DNA of 64,000 bases from Paludibacter sp. (GCA_028690665.1 JAQVAV010000001.1:124001-188000); one strand, 5' to 3'; numbered from the stretch's first letter, positions 37,634 to 48,065 are shown. Notes: generated by a model not told the origin, from the sequence alone. Numbers and translations: made by a program.

Positions 37634-39670
37634 ATGAAGAACATAGTATTTATAATTTTTTCTTTTATATCTCTTTCGGTCGTTGGTCAAAACAATGGTT
37701 GGAATATTTCAACTACTCACCCTGAAAATTATACAGGAGTTGTACTTTCAAACGGTCAGATTGGTATTTTACCTTCTGAACATGTTTTTGGAATTAAACA
37801 TGTTGTTTTGAATAACATATACGATGCTGATCCCTCCGGAGTCAGCCGGATTCTGTATGGAATGAATTTCGGAAATCTTGAAATGGAGATTGATGGAGAA
37901 AAAATTACGGATGCTAATATTAGTAATTGGGAACAAACGCTTAACATGAAAGAGGCTAAATTAACCACGACTTTTACATTCAAAGATAAAGCCGTGATTT
38001 CTTATACCATCTATGCTCTCCGCAATATGCCAAACGTAGGATATGTGGATATCAGCATTGATGCACAGAAGAACGTAGTGGCCAAAATAACAGGGAGAAT
38101 AAGCACTCAAGCTTCGGATTATAAGAAACCCCAAAATACATATAAAACATTGAAAGACTGGGAAAAAACTATGCCCATTCTTCAATCATCGGCATTTAGT
38201 GTTTTTAAAAATCACGAAGTCAGTACTTCTGCCACTTTTATTTGGCATGATATAAACTCAACATTAGAAAGTGAACGACCTCAATTAACCCATTCAATAT
38301 CTTCCGACTGGGACAACTGTCTTTCTTTCGAAAAAAAAATTTATAAAAATACTTCTCTTAATTTTGCCTGGACAGCCGCAGAGTGTACCGATAAGGATTT
38401 TACTGACCCAAAATCAGAAAGTGAACGGGTTACTATATTTAGTCTTTTAACACCTAAAGAAACACTCTTGCAACAACACAAAAATCTTTGGAATAAACTA
38501 TGGGAAGGCGATATCATAATCGAAGGTGATCTGAAAGCTCAACAGGATGTTCGGTTGGCACTGTATCATTTATACTCATTCGGAAGGGGAGATAACGATT
38601 TGAGCATTGCTCCAATGGGGCTGTCGGTTCAGGTTCCCTACAATGGTCATATTTTCTGGGATACAGAAATATGGATGTTTCCACCACTTTTAATGTTGAA
38701 TCAGGATATTGCCCGTTCTCTTATAAATTATAGGGCCAATCGGCTTGAAGCTGCGCAACGAAAGGCAAAAACTTTCGGATATAAGGGAGCTATGTTTCCG
38801 TGGGAAAGTGACGATACTGGTGAGGAAGCAACTCCTTCTAATGCCATGACCGGTGCTTTTGAACATCATATAACCGCAGATATTGCCATTGCTTTTTGGA
38901 ACTACTACCGCGTTACCAAAGATAAAATATGGTTGAAAGAAAAAGGATTTCCTGTATTAAAAGAGGTGGCCGATTTCTGGGTAAGTCGTGCAACTAAAAA
39001 CAGCGATGGAAGTTATTCAATCAATAATGTGGTAGGAGCCAATGAATTTGCTTCAAACATCAACGATAATGCTTTTACAAATGGTTCTGCTCTAACGGCT
39101 TTAAAAGCAGCTACGCTGGCTGCAAAAAAATTAGGCATAAAAGCCAATCCAGAGTGGAAAACTGTAGCTGATAAAATTGTCATACATCGTTTCCCGGATA
39201 AAACGACCATGGAAAACAGCAAGTATGCCGGAGAAGAAATTAAACAGGCTGATGTGAACTTATTGACTTATCCTTTGGATATTATTACCGATAAGGAAAC
39301 AATACTTAAAGACCTGAAATATTACGAGCCAAAACTGTCTGCCTGGGGGCCGGCAATGGGTAAATCTGTTTTTTCGATAATCTATGCCCGGTTAGGCGAT
39401 GCAGATAATGCCTATCGCTTGTTTAGAGAATGTTATGAGCCTAACAGGCATGCTCCCTTTGGAGCTCTGTCGGAAACCGCTACTGCCAACGATTCGTATT
39501 TCGCCACTGGTGCAGGAGGTCTTTTGCAGACAGTTTTGTTTGGCTTTGGTGGATTGCATATCACAGATAAAGGGATAACTCAGGTAAATCCCTGTTTGCC
39601 AAAATCATGGACAAGACTCGTTCTGAAAGGCATTGGCCCGGAAAGAAAGACATTTACAGTAACACAATAG
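37634..39670 (+). CDS. Glycoside hydrolase family 65 protein
   Basis: A 678-residue periplasmic or exported enzyme with a signal peptide (ends S-V-V-G-Q). The N-terminal half is a beta-sandwich with G-V-V-L-S-N-G-Q-I-G-I. The (alpha/alpha)6 barrel carries the GH65 block H-I-F-W-D-T-E-I-W-M-F-P and A-M-F-P-W-E-S. The equivalent of the catalytic motif G-P-D-E-Y-H reads G-A-N-E-F-A, keeping the acidic residue (E471) but losing the usual Pro-Asp. GH65 covers alpha-glucoside phosphorylases and hydrolases (trehalose, kojibiose, nigerose, maltose); the signal peptide favours a hydrolase. There is no type IX domain, so it is likely periplasmic. Confidence 0.82.
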   Translation: MKNIVFIIFSFISLSVVGQNNGWNISTTHPENYTGVVLSNGQIGILPSEHVFGIKHVVLNNIYDADPSGVSRILYGMNFGNLEMEIDGEKITDANISNWEQTLNMKEAKLTTTFTFKDKAVISYTIYALRNMPNVGYVDISIDAQKNVVAKITGRISTQASDYKKPQNTYKTLKDWEKTMPILQSSAFSVFKNHEVSTSATFIWHDINSTLESERPQLTHSISSDWDNCLSFEKKIYKNTSLNFAWTAAECTDKDFTDPKSESERVTIFSLLTPKETLLQQHKNLWNKLWEGDIIIEGDLKAQQDVRLALYHLYSFGRGDNDLSIAPMGLSVQVPYNGHIFWDTEIWMFPPLLMLNQDIARSLINYRANRLEAAQRKAKTFGYKGAMFPWESDDTGEEATPSNAMTGAFEHHITADIAIAFWNYYRVTKDKIWLKEKGFPVLKEVADFWVSRATKNSDGSYSINNVVGANEFASNINDNAFTNGSALTALKAATLAAKKLGIKANPEWKTVADKIVIHRFPDKTTMENSKYAGEEIKQADVNLLTYPLDIITDKETILKDLKYYEPKLSAWGPAMGKSVFSIIYARLGDADNAYRLFRECYEPNRHAPFGALSETATANDSYFATGAGGLLQTVLFGFGGLHITDKGITQVNPCLPKSWTRLVLKGIGPERKTFTVTQ

Positions 39671-39842
39671 TTCTTCTGGTAAGTTTATAGCTGATTACAC
39701 TCTAATTATTTATATTTTAGCCTATTACCAATTAGGGTTGAAAACATCTTAGTACAGCTCTTGCTTTGGTAGACTTCAGAATTTTTCACGATTCTCTAAG
39801 TAATTTGTCTAATATTTTATATGTTGCTAATATAGATATATT

Positions 39843-42500
39843 ATGAAAAAATCAGGATTTTTATTTCTATTCTTTATATTCACAAAGAGTTTAATAGCGG
39901 TTGAACCTGGGACTCATTGGTGGCCGCAAGCCGGACAAACGATGGAGTGGACCGTAGATTCTACCACCAACACATTGCAATTCGATGGTACAAAAATTAT
40001 CGGTTCCCGCATTGCTACACAATTCGGTATGTCTGCGCCATACTTGGATATAAAACTGAATTTTGATGTTACAATACCAGCAACAGGAGAATCCACAACT
40101 TTGGTATTGGGTTCCGATAATGGTTGGGGAGACGGAGGTTCCGGTATTATTATCGAAATAAGTAGATATCACGTTCAGGCACTCAAAAATTTTGATTACA
40201 CAGCTGAAAATGTGCTTAAACTTACAAATAACGATACAGATTATCAGGCTCTTTTTAGTGCCGATTCTGATTTACATTCAGTACAAGTGGATGTAAGTGC
40301 TACGGGTTTAATTACAGTCACAGTGGACAGTTATACTTGTCCCGTAACTTATCAAGCTGATGTTACTGTTCTATCCAATCCATTTGTACTTTTTGCACCG
40401 GGTACTACAGGTTTCCGGCTTCGAAATGTAATGGCAACAAAGGGTGACATCATCAAAAGATTTTTTTATAGGCCATTTACCGGATCATTATACATTGATG
40501 CTGAAAACGGAAACGATGCTAATTCAGGATATTCAGAAGCCGAAGCAATGAAGACATTCAATTATGTAAATTCAAATGTCCTGGCTGCAGGTACCAAGGT
40601 TTTACTCAAAAGGGGAAGTGTTTGGAATCAACGCCTTGAAATAAGAGGATCTGGAACTGTTAACAACTGGATTTCGGTCGGTGCGTATGGAACTGATCCG
40701 GCCAGGCCCAAAATCTCGTTGACCAATGATCCAAACGATATTGGTTTATTAATTTGCGATTTGGATAAAACGACAGGTGTTGCCAGACAACAGGAAATGA
40801 ACTACATTGAGGTAAAGAATATTGAAATTTCAAATACGCGACTGGGTATATATTACCGTAATTTCACTGTTACCCAGAATACGGGTTTCCGTGTTTCAAA
40901 TGTTGTCTTCAATAATATCAACTGCGATGCGGTAATGACAGCTATAAATTCAGCATTGGATAAAAATGCCGCTATTAGTGCTTATTTATCTCTCAGAAAA
41001 GGTAATTTACAAACCGTGAATGGTGAAAACGATGGCGGCGGATACGAATATGTTTTTCCTGCAGCGATATTTATTGGAGGTCAAACTGTCAATAATCAAA
41101 CTGTAAGCGGAAATCACACCACGGCGCTAACTGAATTCGAAGTGAACAATTGTGAGTTTAACGAAGCTATTGTCGGTGTAATGAGTGTGTTTTACTGGCC
41201 CTTTGCGGCTGGTGGTGGTTCCGGTATTTGGCGACAGTTAATCAATAAAGTGAAAATCAGCAATTGTACTTCATCCGGCATTGTGAATGGAGTTATTGCA
41301 TTCGACGGAGTGAATGGTGGTTGTGTTACAAATACCAACAATGAACCGCAAGCCGACCCCGATGGTTGGGGCGTTATTAAAAATGTACGTATTACCATGG
41401 GTTCGGCTGTACCCGGACGAACCTGGCCTAACGGAACAACCGGCGTTATACTAAATAACAGTCAGAAGTTATTGTTGGATAGTTGTGACTTTTCCGAAGT
41501 GTTGAATCAGGGTATGCCTGATGGTTGCGGACTTGATTTTGAATCGAACAATGATTTAATTACCGTACAAAATACAAAATTCATCAACAATGATGGCCAT
41601 TCCATTTTACTCATGAATGGTGGCAATTATGGAGGAAATACAAACATTGTGTTACAAAAGAACTTGTTTGCCAAAAATGTAAAATACAGCAACTCAATTT
41701 ACGAACTCAATCTTGGACAACAAATGGATGGTTCAGGGATACATCAAAATATGAAGATACGTAACAATGTGTTTTTCATGCGTAAGAAAAATAAAAACAA
41801 TCAAGACATAGGTTTTTACTATACTCCTGGTAGAGATTATGTTACGGCAACTGACAATGATTTATATTATCTTGAACCTACGGCAGATGCTATTCCTGTC
41901 AGCTTTCTTGGACAGATTTACGAATACAATGCAGAGATTAGTTCAGTTGCCTTGCCGGAGGTTTCCGATTTAAATATTAACAATGGTGCAAGTATAACTG
42001 ATAGTCGGGATGTACAGCTGTTCAGTGAGATATCGAAATCAACTCCGGCATATTGTATGATGAGCGAAAGCCCTGTTTTTGATGGGGCCGAATGGTTGGT
42101 GTATAAATCGTCACTAAATTTTAATCTATCTGCCGGTTCGGGTAATAAAATTATTTATTTTAAGGTGAAGAATGCTGCAGGAGAGTCCTTGGTAAAGACT
42201 GCAAATATTTATTTAAACGGCAATACAAATGTGTTTAATCCTCATTCAGATAGTAATACTGCAGAAATTTCTGTTTTGCCAAATCCTGCTACTGACTATG
42301 TAAAAGTATATCTGCCGGATGCACCTAAAATATTTGATTATAAATTGTTTGTCTATTCCAGTGATGGTATAATAGTTAAAATAACTAATATTAGTGATGT
42401 AGAATGCAATTTAGATTTCAGAAGTTTTAACAAGGGGTTGTATTTTATCAAAGTTGTAGGAAACAAAACAAGCTATATGGCTCGTGTTTTGAAAAAATAA
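39843..42500 (+). CDS. Secreted right-handed beta-helix protein with type IX sorting signal
   Basis: An 885-residue protein. A signal peptide (about 1-20) precedes a concanavalin-like sandwich at about 25-205 (G-S-R-I-A-T-Q-F-G, G-F-R-L-R-N-V). A linker with L-Y-I-D-A-E-N-G-N-D-A-N-S-G leads into a right-handed parallel beta-helix (about 215-690) rich in N-N, I-x-N and G repeats, as in pectate-lyase-like and GH polysaccharidases. A type IX sorting domain occupies the last 70 residues (V-L-P-N-P-A-T-D-Y-V-K-V). No lyase catalytic triad can be assigned by eye, so it may be a lyase, hydrolase or binding protein. Confidence 0.65.
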   Translation: MKKSGFLFLFFIFTKSLIAVEPGTHWWPQAGQTMEWTVDSTTNTLQFDGTKIIGSRIATQFGMSAPYLDIKLNFDVTIPATGESTTLVLGSDNGWGDGGSGIIIEISRYHVQALKNFDYTAENVLKLTNNDTDYQALFSADSDLHSVQVDVSATGLITVTVDSYTCPVTYQADVTVLSNPFVLFAPGTTGFRLRNVMATKGDIIKRFFYRPFTGSLYIDAENGNDANSGYSEAEAMKTFNYVNSNVLAAGTKVLLKRGSVWNQRLEIRGSGTVNNWISVGAYGTDPARPKISLTNDPNDIGLLICDLDKTTGVARQQEMNYIEVKNIEISNTRLGIYYRNFTVTQNTGFRVSNVVFNNINCDAVMTAINSALDKNAAISAYLSLRKGNLQTVNGENDGGGYEYVFPAAIFIGGQTVNNQTVSGNHTTALTEFEVNNCEFNEAIVGVMSVFYWPFAAGGGSGIWRQLINKVKISNCTSSGIVNGVIAFDGVNGGCVTNTNNEPQADPDGWGVIKNVRITMGSAVPGRTWPNGTTGVILNNSQKLLLDSCDFSEVLNQGMPDGCGLDFESNNDLITVQNTKFINNDGHSILLMNGGNYGGNTNIVLQKNLFAKNVKYSNSIYELNLGQQMDGSGIHQNMKIRNNVFFMRKKNKNNQDIGFYYTPGRDYVTATDNDLYYLEPTADAIPVSFLGQIYEYNAEISSVALPEVSDLNINNGASITDSRDVQLFSEISKSTPAYCMMSESPVFDGAEWLVYKSSLNFNLSAGSGNKIIYFKVKNAAGESLVKTANIYLNGNTNVFNPHSDSNTAEISVLPNPATDYVKVYLPDAPKIFDYKLFVYSSDGIIVKITNISDVECNLDFRSFNKGLYFIKVVGNKTSYMARVLKK

Positions 42501-42565
42501 ATTATTATCCAATAAAATTGTATTTATTTATATGTCAAATTCTTATGTTCAATAAAGGAATCTCG

Positions 42566-45091
42566 ATGATAATGAAAAACTCAAAAGCTCGTTTTTTCTA
42601 TATCCTTGCTTTTTTATTTTCTGTTGGCAGTTTGTTGGCTCAAACCTGGTCGCCCGACTTGCCTGTATCTCCCAATAATTTTTCGGAAGCTGAGAAGGAA
42701 CAACAACGTATAAACGCCAAAAAACTTATAGATTCCTTAAATACGTATGTCTTAAACCCGGATGTTGAAAAAACAATCATTGTGAATGATCACTGTCGCT
42801 TTTCGGGCAGTGGTTCCTTTGTAGTTTCAGCATTGAAGAATACAAAAATAATTGGAGCGAGAGGGAAAAACATAACATTCTGGTTCGATGCACCTCATAT
42901 TTACGGATTGGCATTGTTGAGTTGTAAAGATGTGAGTATTTCAAACATAACGTTTGATTGCGATCCTTTGCCTTTTACACAAGGTAAAGTGATATCAAAA
43001 AACGCTGGTTCTGTGCTATTAAGTCCAATGAAAGGCTATGAGACACTGATAAGCAATGCCAATGGTATTTTTGTGATTTTTAATCCGGATGGAACGTTCA
43101 AAAGACACGGGCCTTTAACTTGTTCCATGTCTCAAAACACAGATCAAACAATCAGTCTTACTAATGGAAGTTTTGATAAAGTCGATGTTGGGGATTATAT
43201 CGTTTTACCTTCGCGTACAGGGTATATGATATCATTGAATCAATGTGAGAATATCACATTAGACAGCATTAATATTTATGCCTCCGGAGGAATGGTTTGT
43301 CTCGCGGATAAAGGAAAAGGAAATCATTTGCTCAGGCATGTAATTGCCACTCGTCGTCCCGGGACAAACCGGTTGTGGATGAGTGGAGCAGATGGCTTTC
43401 ACATGAATGAACTGGCTGTTGGTCCACGAATTGAGGATTGTGAAATTTCTTATACAGCAGATGATTTAATCAATATTCACGGTCGTTTTGGTTGGGTTGC
43501 TTCAAGAATTAATAATAGCAAAAACAAACTTCGCGTTATTTTTACTCCGGGTTCTGTAACTGTAGGCCAACGTATTGATTTTTGGGACAACAACACGCAG
43601 GAATATAAAGGTAATGCCAAAGTTATCAGTATGACATCTGTTACCAACCAATCGGATATTAACGAGGCTTTAACTAATGCAATTCCAAATTTAATAAATT
43701 CGGTTTACGATATACAACTGGACGCCAATGTGGATGCTGATTTTGGTTCATTGATGGAATATCATACCAATGTTTGTTCGGGATATGTGATCCGAAACTC
43801 AAAATTGCATGATACATTTAATCGAGGACTTTTGATCAACGGAGCAAGTGATGGTTTGATAGAAGGTAATACTGTTGAACATATTGGATCAGGGCAAAGT
43901 TTTCACATGGAAACATGTTGCTGGAGCGAAGGTCAATATATTCGTAATCTGAAAATCCAGAATAATATATTCAGAAATGCAGGCGGTTTATGGTTTGATC
44001 TGGTAGCTCCGGATGGTAATAATATTTACAGTGCTTACAGAAGCGTACCTATGAGTAATATCCAAATTTTGAATAATACGATTGAACTGCCTGCGGGCGA
44101 TATTTATGGAATTACAACGGCATATATCGACACGCTCCGGATCGAAGGAAATACTATAATAAGAAATATGTCGGACGATGATTGGAGCAATAGCAATTTG
44201 TATTTTACCGATGGTTATGGCATTAGTACTGAAAGTGCAGTGTTTACAACAACAAGCAGGAATGTGACTATCAAAGACAATGTGGTTACAGAGCTAACTT
44301 CAAACAGTGCGAAAAAAGTTGATTACGGTGTTCTGGTCAACAATATCTCCATAGATGGAGAAAAGCAGTACAATGCAGTGGCAGATGTTGTTACCGGGTG
44401 GTTTAAAAACGGATTGCAGGACGATTTAGGTTGGAGCTACGGATATGCGAATGTAACTTTAGGAAATTATTCGAAAAAGGCTTTTGTGAAAATGAATTTA
44501 CAAAGTAATAATCTCTGGGTTCCTAATGATCAGACATCATCGCCATTTATTGGAAAAATGACAGCCAAACCATCTGCTTTGATGTGTCCTGTAATTCGTT
44601 GGACAAGCACAGTTAGCGGAGAACTAAGAGGAACAGGTAAAGTAAACAATACCTCAACAGGTGGTGATCATGTTGTGATTTTGATTTATGTAGATGGAGT
44701 AGAAAGATACAGGTATGATACAAGCAATGGAAATCTGTTGCTTGATGTAAATTTGGGAGATGTAAAGGAAGAAGATTTTGTCGATTTTGTGGTAGATTCC
44801 AAAGGAAATTCCCTATGGGATCAAATCAATTTTAATTTCAAATATCTTGTAGATGAGAATGCAGTGTCTTCAGTTTCAACTGAAAAAGCTGATTTCCCAT
44901 TTATAATAGGTTTAAAAGACGAACAATTAATTGTAAAAACAAGCAGACCAACAGCCTTGTTGTCGGTTTTTAGCATGGAAGGACTATTGTTGCTGTCACG
45001 TAGAATTTCAGATACAACACAATACATCCCTTTAAAAAGAGGAGCCTACGTAGTCCGCTTGGATGAATTTGCCACCAAAATAATTATTTGA
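42566..45091 (+). CDS. Secreted GH110-like right-handed beta-helix enzyme
   Basis: Probably a glycosidase. ATG 42566 is preferred over 42518 because it follows A-A-A-G-G-A at a good spacing and gives a clean signal peptide ending L-L-A-Q. The first helix turns (I-I-V-N-D-H-C-R-F, I-I-G-A-R-G) lead to S-G-A-D-G-F-H-M-N and Y-T-A-D-D-L-I-N-I-H-G. This resembles the A-D-G-F-H and D-D-x-x-N-x-H-G signature of GH110 alpha-1,3-galactosidases, where adjacent aspartates are catalytic (here D299/D300). The last 65 residues resemble a type IX sorting domain (I-P-L-K-R-G-A-Y-V-V-R-L). It starts 65 bp after the preceding beta-helix gene and is probably cotranscribed with it. Confidence 0.65.
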   Translation: MIMKNSKARFFYILAFLFSVGSLLAQTWSPDLPVSPNNFSEAEKEQQRINAKKLIDSLNTYVLNPDVEKTIIVNDHCRFSGSGSFVVSALKNTKIIGARGKNITFWFDAPHIYGLALLSCKDVSISNITFDCDPLPFTQGKVISKNAGSVLLSPMKGYETLISNANGIFVIFNPDGTFKRHGPLTCSMSQNTDQTISLTNGSFDKVDVGDYIVLPSRTGYMISLNQCENITLDSINIYASGGMVCLADKGKGNHLLRHVIATRRPGTNRLWMSGADGFHMNELAVGPRIEDCEISYTADDLINIHGRFGWVASRINNSKNKLRVIFTPGSVTVGQRIDFWDNNTQEYKGNAKVISMTSVTNQSDINEALTNAIPNLINSVYDIQLDANVDADFGSLMEYHTNVCSGYVIRNSKLHDTFNRGLLINGASDGLIEGNTVEHIGSGQSFHMETCCWSEGQYIRNLKIQNNIFRNAGGLWFDLVAPDGNNIYSAYRSVPMSNIQILNNTIELPAGDIYGITTAYIDTLRIEGNTIIRNMSDDDWSNSNLYFTDGYGISTESAVFTTTSRNVTIKDNVVTELTSNSAKKVDYGVLVNNISIDGEKQYNAVADVVTGWFKNGLQDDLGWSYGYANVTLGNYSKKAFVKMNLQSNNLWVPNDQTSSPFIGKMTAKPSALMCPVIRWTSTVSGELRGTGKVNNTSTGGDHVVILIYVDGVERYRYDTSNGNLLLDVNLGDVKEEDFVDFVVDSKGNSLWDQINFNFKYLVDENAVSSVSTEKADFPFIIGLKDEQLIVKTSRPTALLSVFSMEGLLLLSRRISDTTQYIPLKRGAYVVRLDEFATKIII

Positions 45092-45123
45092 TAAATAGAA
45101 CATTTATCAGATAACTGATATAA

Positions 45124-45159
45124 AAAAGGTTTGTCGAAATAATTTTCAACAAACCTTTT
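45124..45159. terminator. Bidirectional terminator where the two arms of the locus converge
   Basis: AAAAGGTTTGT (45124-45134) pairs with ACAAACCTTTT (45149-45159), extended after one mismatch by GAAA/TTTC. It has A on the left and T on the right, so it can end the rightward and the leftward operon, whose stop codons lie at 45091 and 45223. Confidence 0.85.
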
Positions 45160-45222
45160 CACTTTTCTTCTACTAAAATTCCACACATTTTTTTAATGGC
45201 AGCTTTCTAGATTACACTTGTA

Positions 45223-47208
45223 TTAATCTATTTTATATTCAACAAAGGCTTCAATTGCTTCATACGACGCCAAGCCTAATTTGTTGTACAGGTTAGCGGT
45301 AGTCTGATTTCTTTCCTCCGCCCTTTGCCAAAATAATCGTTCATCATTACCCAGAAACGGAGCATTGTCCATTTGGGATTGATGTTTAAGGATGGAGTTA
45401 CGTTTTCTTCTGAGTTCTTCCGGACTGATTGGCACGGCCATTTCAATATTATCAATTTCCCATTCTGCCCATGCACCACGATACATCCATATCCGGCAGT
45501 CTTTCATCCATTTTTCATCTTTCAACTCATGAATGGCTGCCAATGCAGCGTCTAAACAAATTTTATGTGTCCCGTGCGGATCAGCAAGATCTCCAGCCAC
45601 ATAAATTTGATGAGGTTGAATTTTATAAATTAATGGAATTATTTTCAAAATATCTGCATCTGACAGTTTATCTTTCTGCACTTTGCCGGTTTCATAAAAG
45701 GGTAAATCGAGAAAATGTACATTTTCTAATTTTACGCCAATATACTGGCAGGCTGTGCGAGCTTCTTCCCGTCGAATTTGGGCTTTCAGAAACAGAACAT
45801 CCGCAGTATCAGGATCTCCGGCCTGTTTTTCAGCTTTCAGAAAGCTCAATATAGATTGGTATTTATCAATCAAATACTTGTTGTTTGTATCAAACCGATT
45901 TATAACATTAAGCATCAGTGCAACATAACGAATAACTTCCTCATCTCCAACGGCAATGTTTCCCGATGTTTCATAAGCAACATACACTTCGTGGTGTTGA
46001 TCTACCAGGCGTTGCAGTGTTCCACCCATTGAAATTACATCGTCGTCGGGATGCGGACTGAAAATCAGCACACGCTTGGGATATGGAGTTGCCCGTTCCG
46101 GACGGTTAGTATCATCAGCATTTGGCTTTCCACCCGGCCAGCCGGTAATGGTATGTTGTAAATCGTTGAAAATTTTTATGTTCACATTGTAAGCCGAACC
46201 GTAAAGAACAAGCAATTCGTCTAATCCGTGCTGGTTATAATCTTTATTCGTGAGTTTAAGAATTGACTTACCGGTTTCGGCACACAACCACACAATAGCC
46301 CGACGAATGAGGTTATTAGTCCATTCACAGGGTCCGACCAGCCACGGTTGGCGTATACGTGTCAGTTGCTGTGCGGCATTCAGATCAATTACTGCAAGTG
46401 CATCTTCGTGCATTTGCAGAAACGAAGCAGGAACATTATCATCTACTTTTCCCTGAATGATTTCTTTTAAAATACCGGCCTTTCTTTGTCCCCATGCCAA
46501 CAGAATTACCTGCCCAGCATTAAGTATGGTGGATAAACCAATAGTGATAGCACTTGATGGCACTTCGGAAACAGAACTATACAGATGTGCCAGATCACGT
46601 TGAGACTCGTTATCCAACAACATGAGCCTTGTCAGCGTACTTACCTGTGACCCGGGTTCGTTATAGGCAATATTGCCCACTAATCCAACACTGACCAGTA
46701 CTAGATCCAAGCCATCATTCTGGTCAATCAGCTCTTCGTAATGTCTGCAAAATTCGTAAACGTCAGAGCGATTGATAGAAGCATCTGGTGTAATAAAATT
46801 TCCGGGTTTAATGTCTACCTTATCAACAAGATAAGAACGCAGTAACTTAGTATTTGAATGTCGGCCATCTTCGTGAACCGGGAAAAACTCAGAAACATTG
46901 AATATGGTAACATCCGCAAAACTTAAATCTTCTTCCCTATGCATTCTTACAAGCTCATCATATACTCCAAGCGTCGATGACCCACCCGAAAGTCCTAAAA
47001 AACAAGGTTCATCTATTTCTTCCTTCTTACGAATCAGGCTTGCTATTCGTTGTGCAGCAAAAACGGATCCTTCTTCCGGATTTTTATAAATATTGGTTCG
47101 AAGTTTTTCGAAACGTCTTTGGCGAAGACTTTCAATCATATCGTTTGACTGGAAATAACTTTCAGGGATGTGCTCTAATGTTATTTTTGAACTTAAATCG
47201 TATTTCAT
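45223..47208 (-). CDS. Fusion of NagB-like domain and PIG-L/LmbE deacetylase domain
   Basis: A 661-residue cytoplasmic protein, the last gene of the leftward operon. Residues about 25-280 are homologous to glucosamine-6-phosphate deaminase (L-G-L-S-G-G-S-S-T-L-G-V-Y and Y-N-E-P-G-S). However, the catalytic positions are changed: D72 of NagB is S106, D141 is V177 and H143 is N179; only the Glu (E184) remains. Residues about 375-600 are a PIG-L/LmbE zinc deacetylase with intact H-P-D-D-D and D-P-H-G-T-H. The deacetylase half is therefore probably active, for example on N-acetylglucosamine derivatives, while the NagB half may only bind sugar phosphate. No nagA gene is in the window, so this protein may fill that role. 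Confidence 0.83.
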   Translation of the reverse strand: MKYDLSSKITLEHIPESYFQSNDMIESLRQRRFEKLRTNIYKNPEEGSVFAAQRIASLIRKKEEIDEPCFLGLSGGSSTLGVYDELVRMHREEDLSFADVTIFNVSEFFPVHEDGRHSNTKLLRSYLVDKVDIKPGNFITPDASINRSDVYEFCRHYEELIDQNDGLDLVLVSVGLVGNIAYNEPGSQVSTLTRLMLLDNESQRDLAHLYSSVSEVPSSAITIGLSTILNAGQVILLAWGQRKAGILKEIIQGKVDDNVPASFLQMHEDALAVIDLNAAQQLTRIRQPWLVGPCEWTNNLIRRAIVWLCAETGKSILKLTNKDYNQHGLDELLVLYGSAYNVNIKIFNDLQHTITGWPGGKPNADDTNRPERATPYPKRVLIFSPHPDDDVISMGGTLQRLVDQHHEVYVAYETSGNIAVGDEEVIRYVALMLNVINRFDTNNKYLIDKYQSILSFLKAEKQAGDPDTADVLFLKAQIRREEARTACQYIGVKLENVHFLDLPFYETGKVQKDKLSDADILKIIPLIYKIQPHQIYVAGDLADPHGTHKICLDAALAAIHELKDEKWMKDCRIWMYRGAWAEWEIDNIEMAVPISPEELRRKRNSILKHQSQMDNAPFLGNDERLFWQRAEERNQTTANLYNKLGLASYEAIEAFVEYKID

Positions 47209-47282
47209 TATTTAATCTTTTTGTATTTCCAAAATTGTACTGACTTTTGTCTATATCAGCTCTCTCATTAAACAAACACGCG

Positions 47283-48065
47283 TTATCCTTCTATTTCTCT
47301 AAAATAGCGATATGTGCCGACTGTCAATTCAATGGTCGCTTCTTCGTCACAAACAATAACTCCTTTCGGATGCAATTGTAATGCAGTGATAGTCCACAGG
47401 TGATTCACAGAACCCTCAACAGCCTCCTTTAATGCCCGTGCTTTGTTATGTCCGTTTACAATAATGAGGACTTCCTGCGCATCCATAACTGTTCCAACAC
47501 CAACAGTCAGTGCCTGGCGGGGAACTTTTTTAATATCATTATCAAAAAATCGTGAATTAGCAATGATCGTATCTTGTGTAAGTGTTTTTATTCGGGTTCT
47601 CGAATGCAGTGATGAACCTGGTTCGTTGAAAGCAACATGACCATCAGGGCCAATTCCACCCAGAAAAAGTTGAATTCCACCAACAGCTTTAATTTTATCT
47701 TCATAAGCCTGACATTCAGCGTCCAAATCAGGCGCGTTTCCGTTCAGAATATGAACATTCTCAGGCAGAATATCGATGTGCTTAAACAGATTATCCCACA
47801 TAAAACTATAGTAACTCTGTGAAGCCGATTTCGGTATTCCTACATATTCATCCATATTGAATGTGATGACATTTTTGAATGAAACTTTTTTTTGTTTGTA
47901 AATTTCAATTAATCTGGAATAAGTGCCAAGAGGAGTCGATCCTGTTGGTAAACCGAGTACAAAAGGTTTTTCGGCAGTGGGATTAAAAGCATTTATTTGG
48001 GCTGCAATATAATCGGCCACCCATGCTGAAATAGCATTGTAATCGGGGCGTATAACTAATCTCAT
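47283..48065 (-). CDS. nagB: Glucosamine-6-phosphate deaminase
   Basis: Converts glucosamine-6-phosphate to fructose-6-phosphate and ammonia. The 260-residue protein keeps the catalytic residues at the E. coli positions: D72 in F-N-M-D-E-Y-V-G, and D141, H143 and E148 in [11 protein letters not shown]. The phosphate loop reads [10 protein letters not shown]. It lies between the GH20 gene (27 bp upstream) and the NagB/PIG-L fusion (74 bp downstream), linking hexosamine release to central metabolism. Confidence 0.96.
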   Translation of the reverse strand: MRLVIRPDYNAISAWVADYIAAQINAFNPTAEKPFVLGLPTGSTPLGTYSRLIEIYKQKKVSFKNVITFNMDEYVGIPKSASQSYYSFMWDNLFKHIDILPENVHILNGNAPDLDAECQAYEDKIKAVGGIQLFLGGIGPDGHVAFNEPGSSLHSRTRIKTLTQDTIIANSRFFDNDIKKVPRQALTVGVGTVMDAQEVLIIVNGHNKARALKEAVEGSVNHLWTITALQLHPKGVIVCDEEATIELTVGTYRYFREIEG

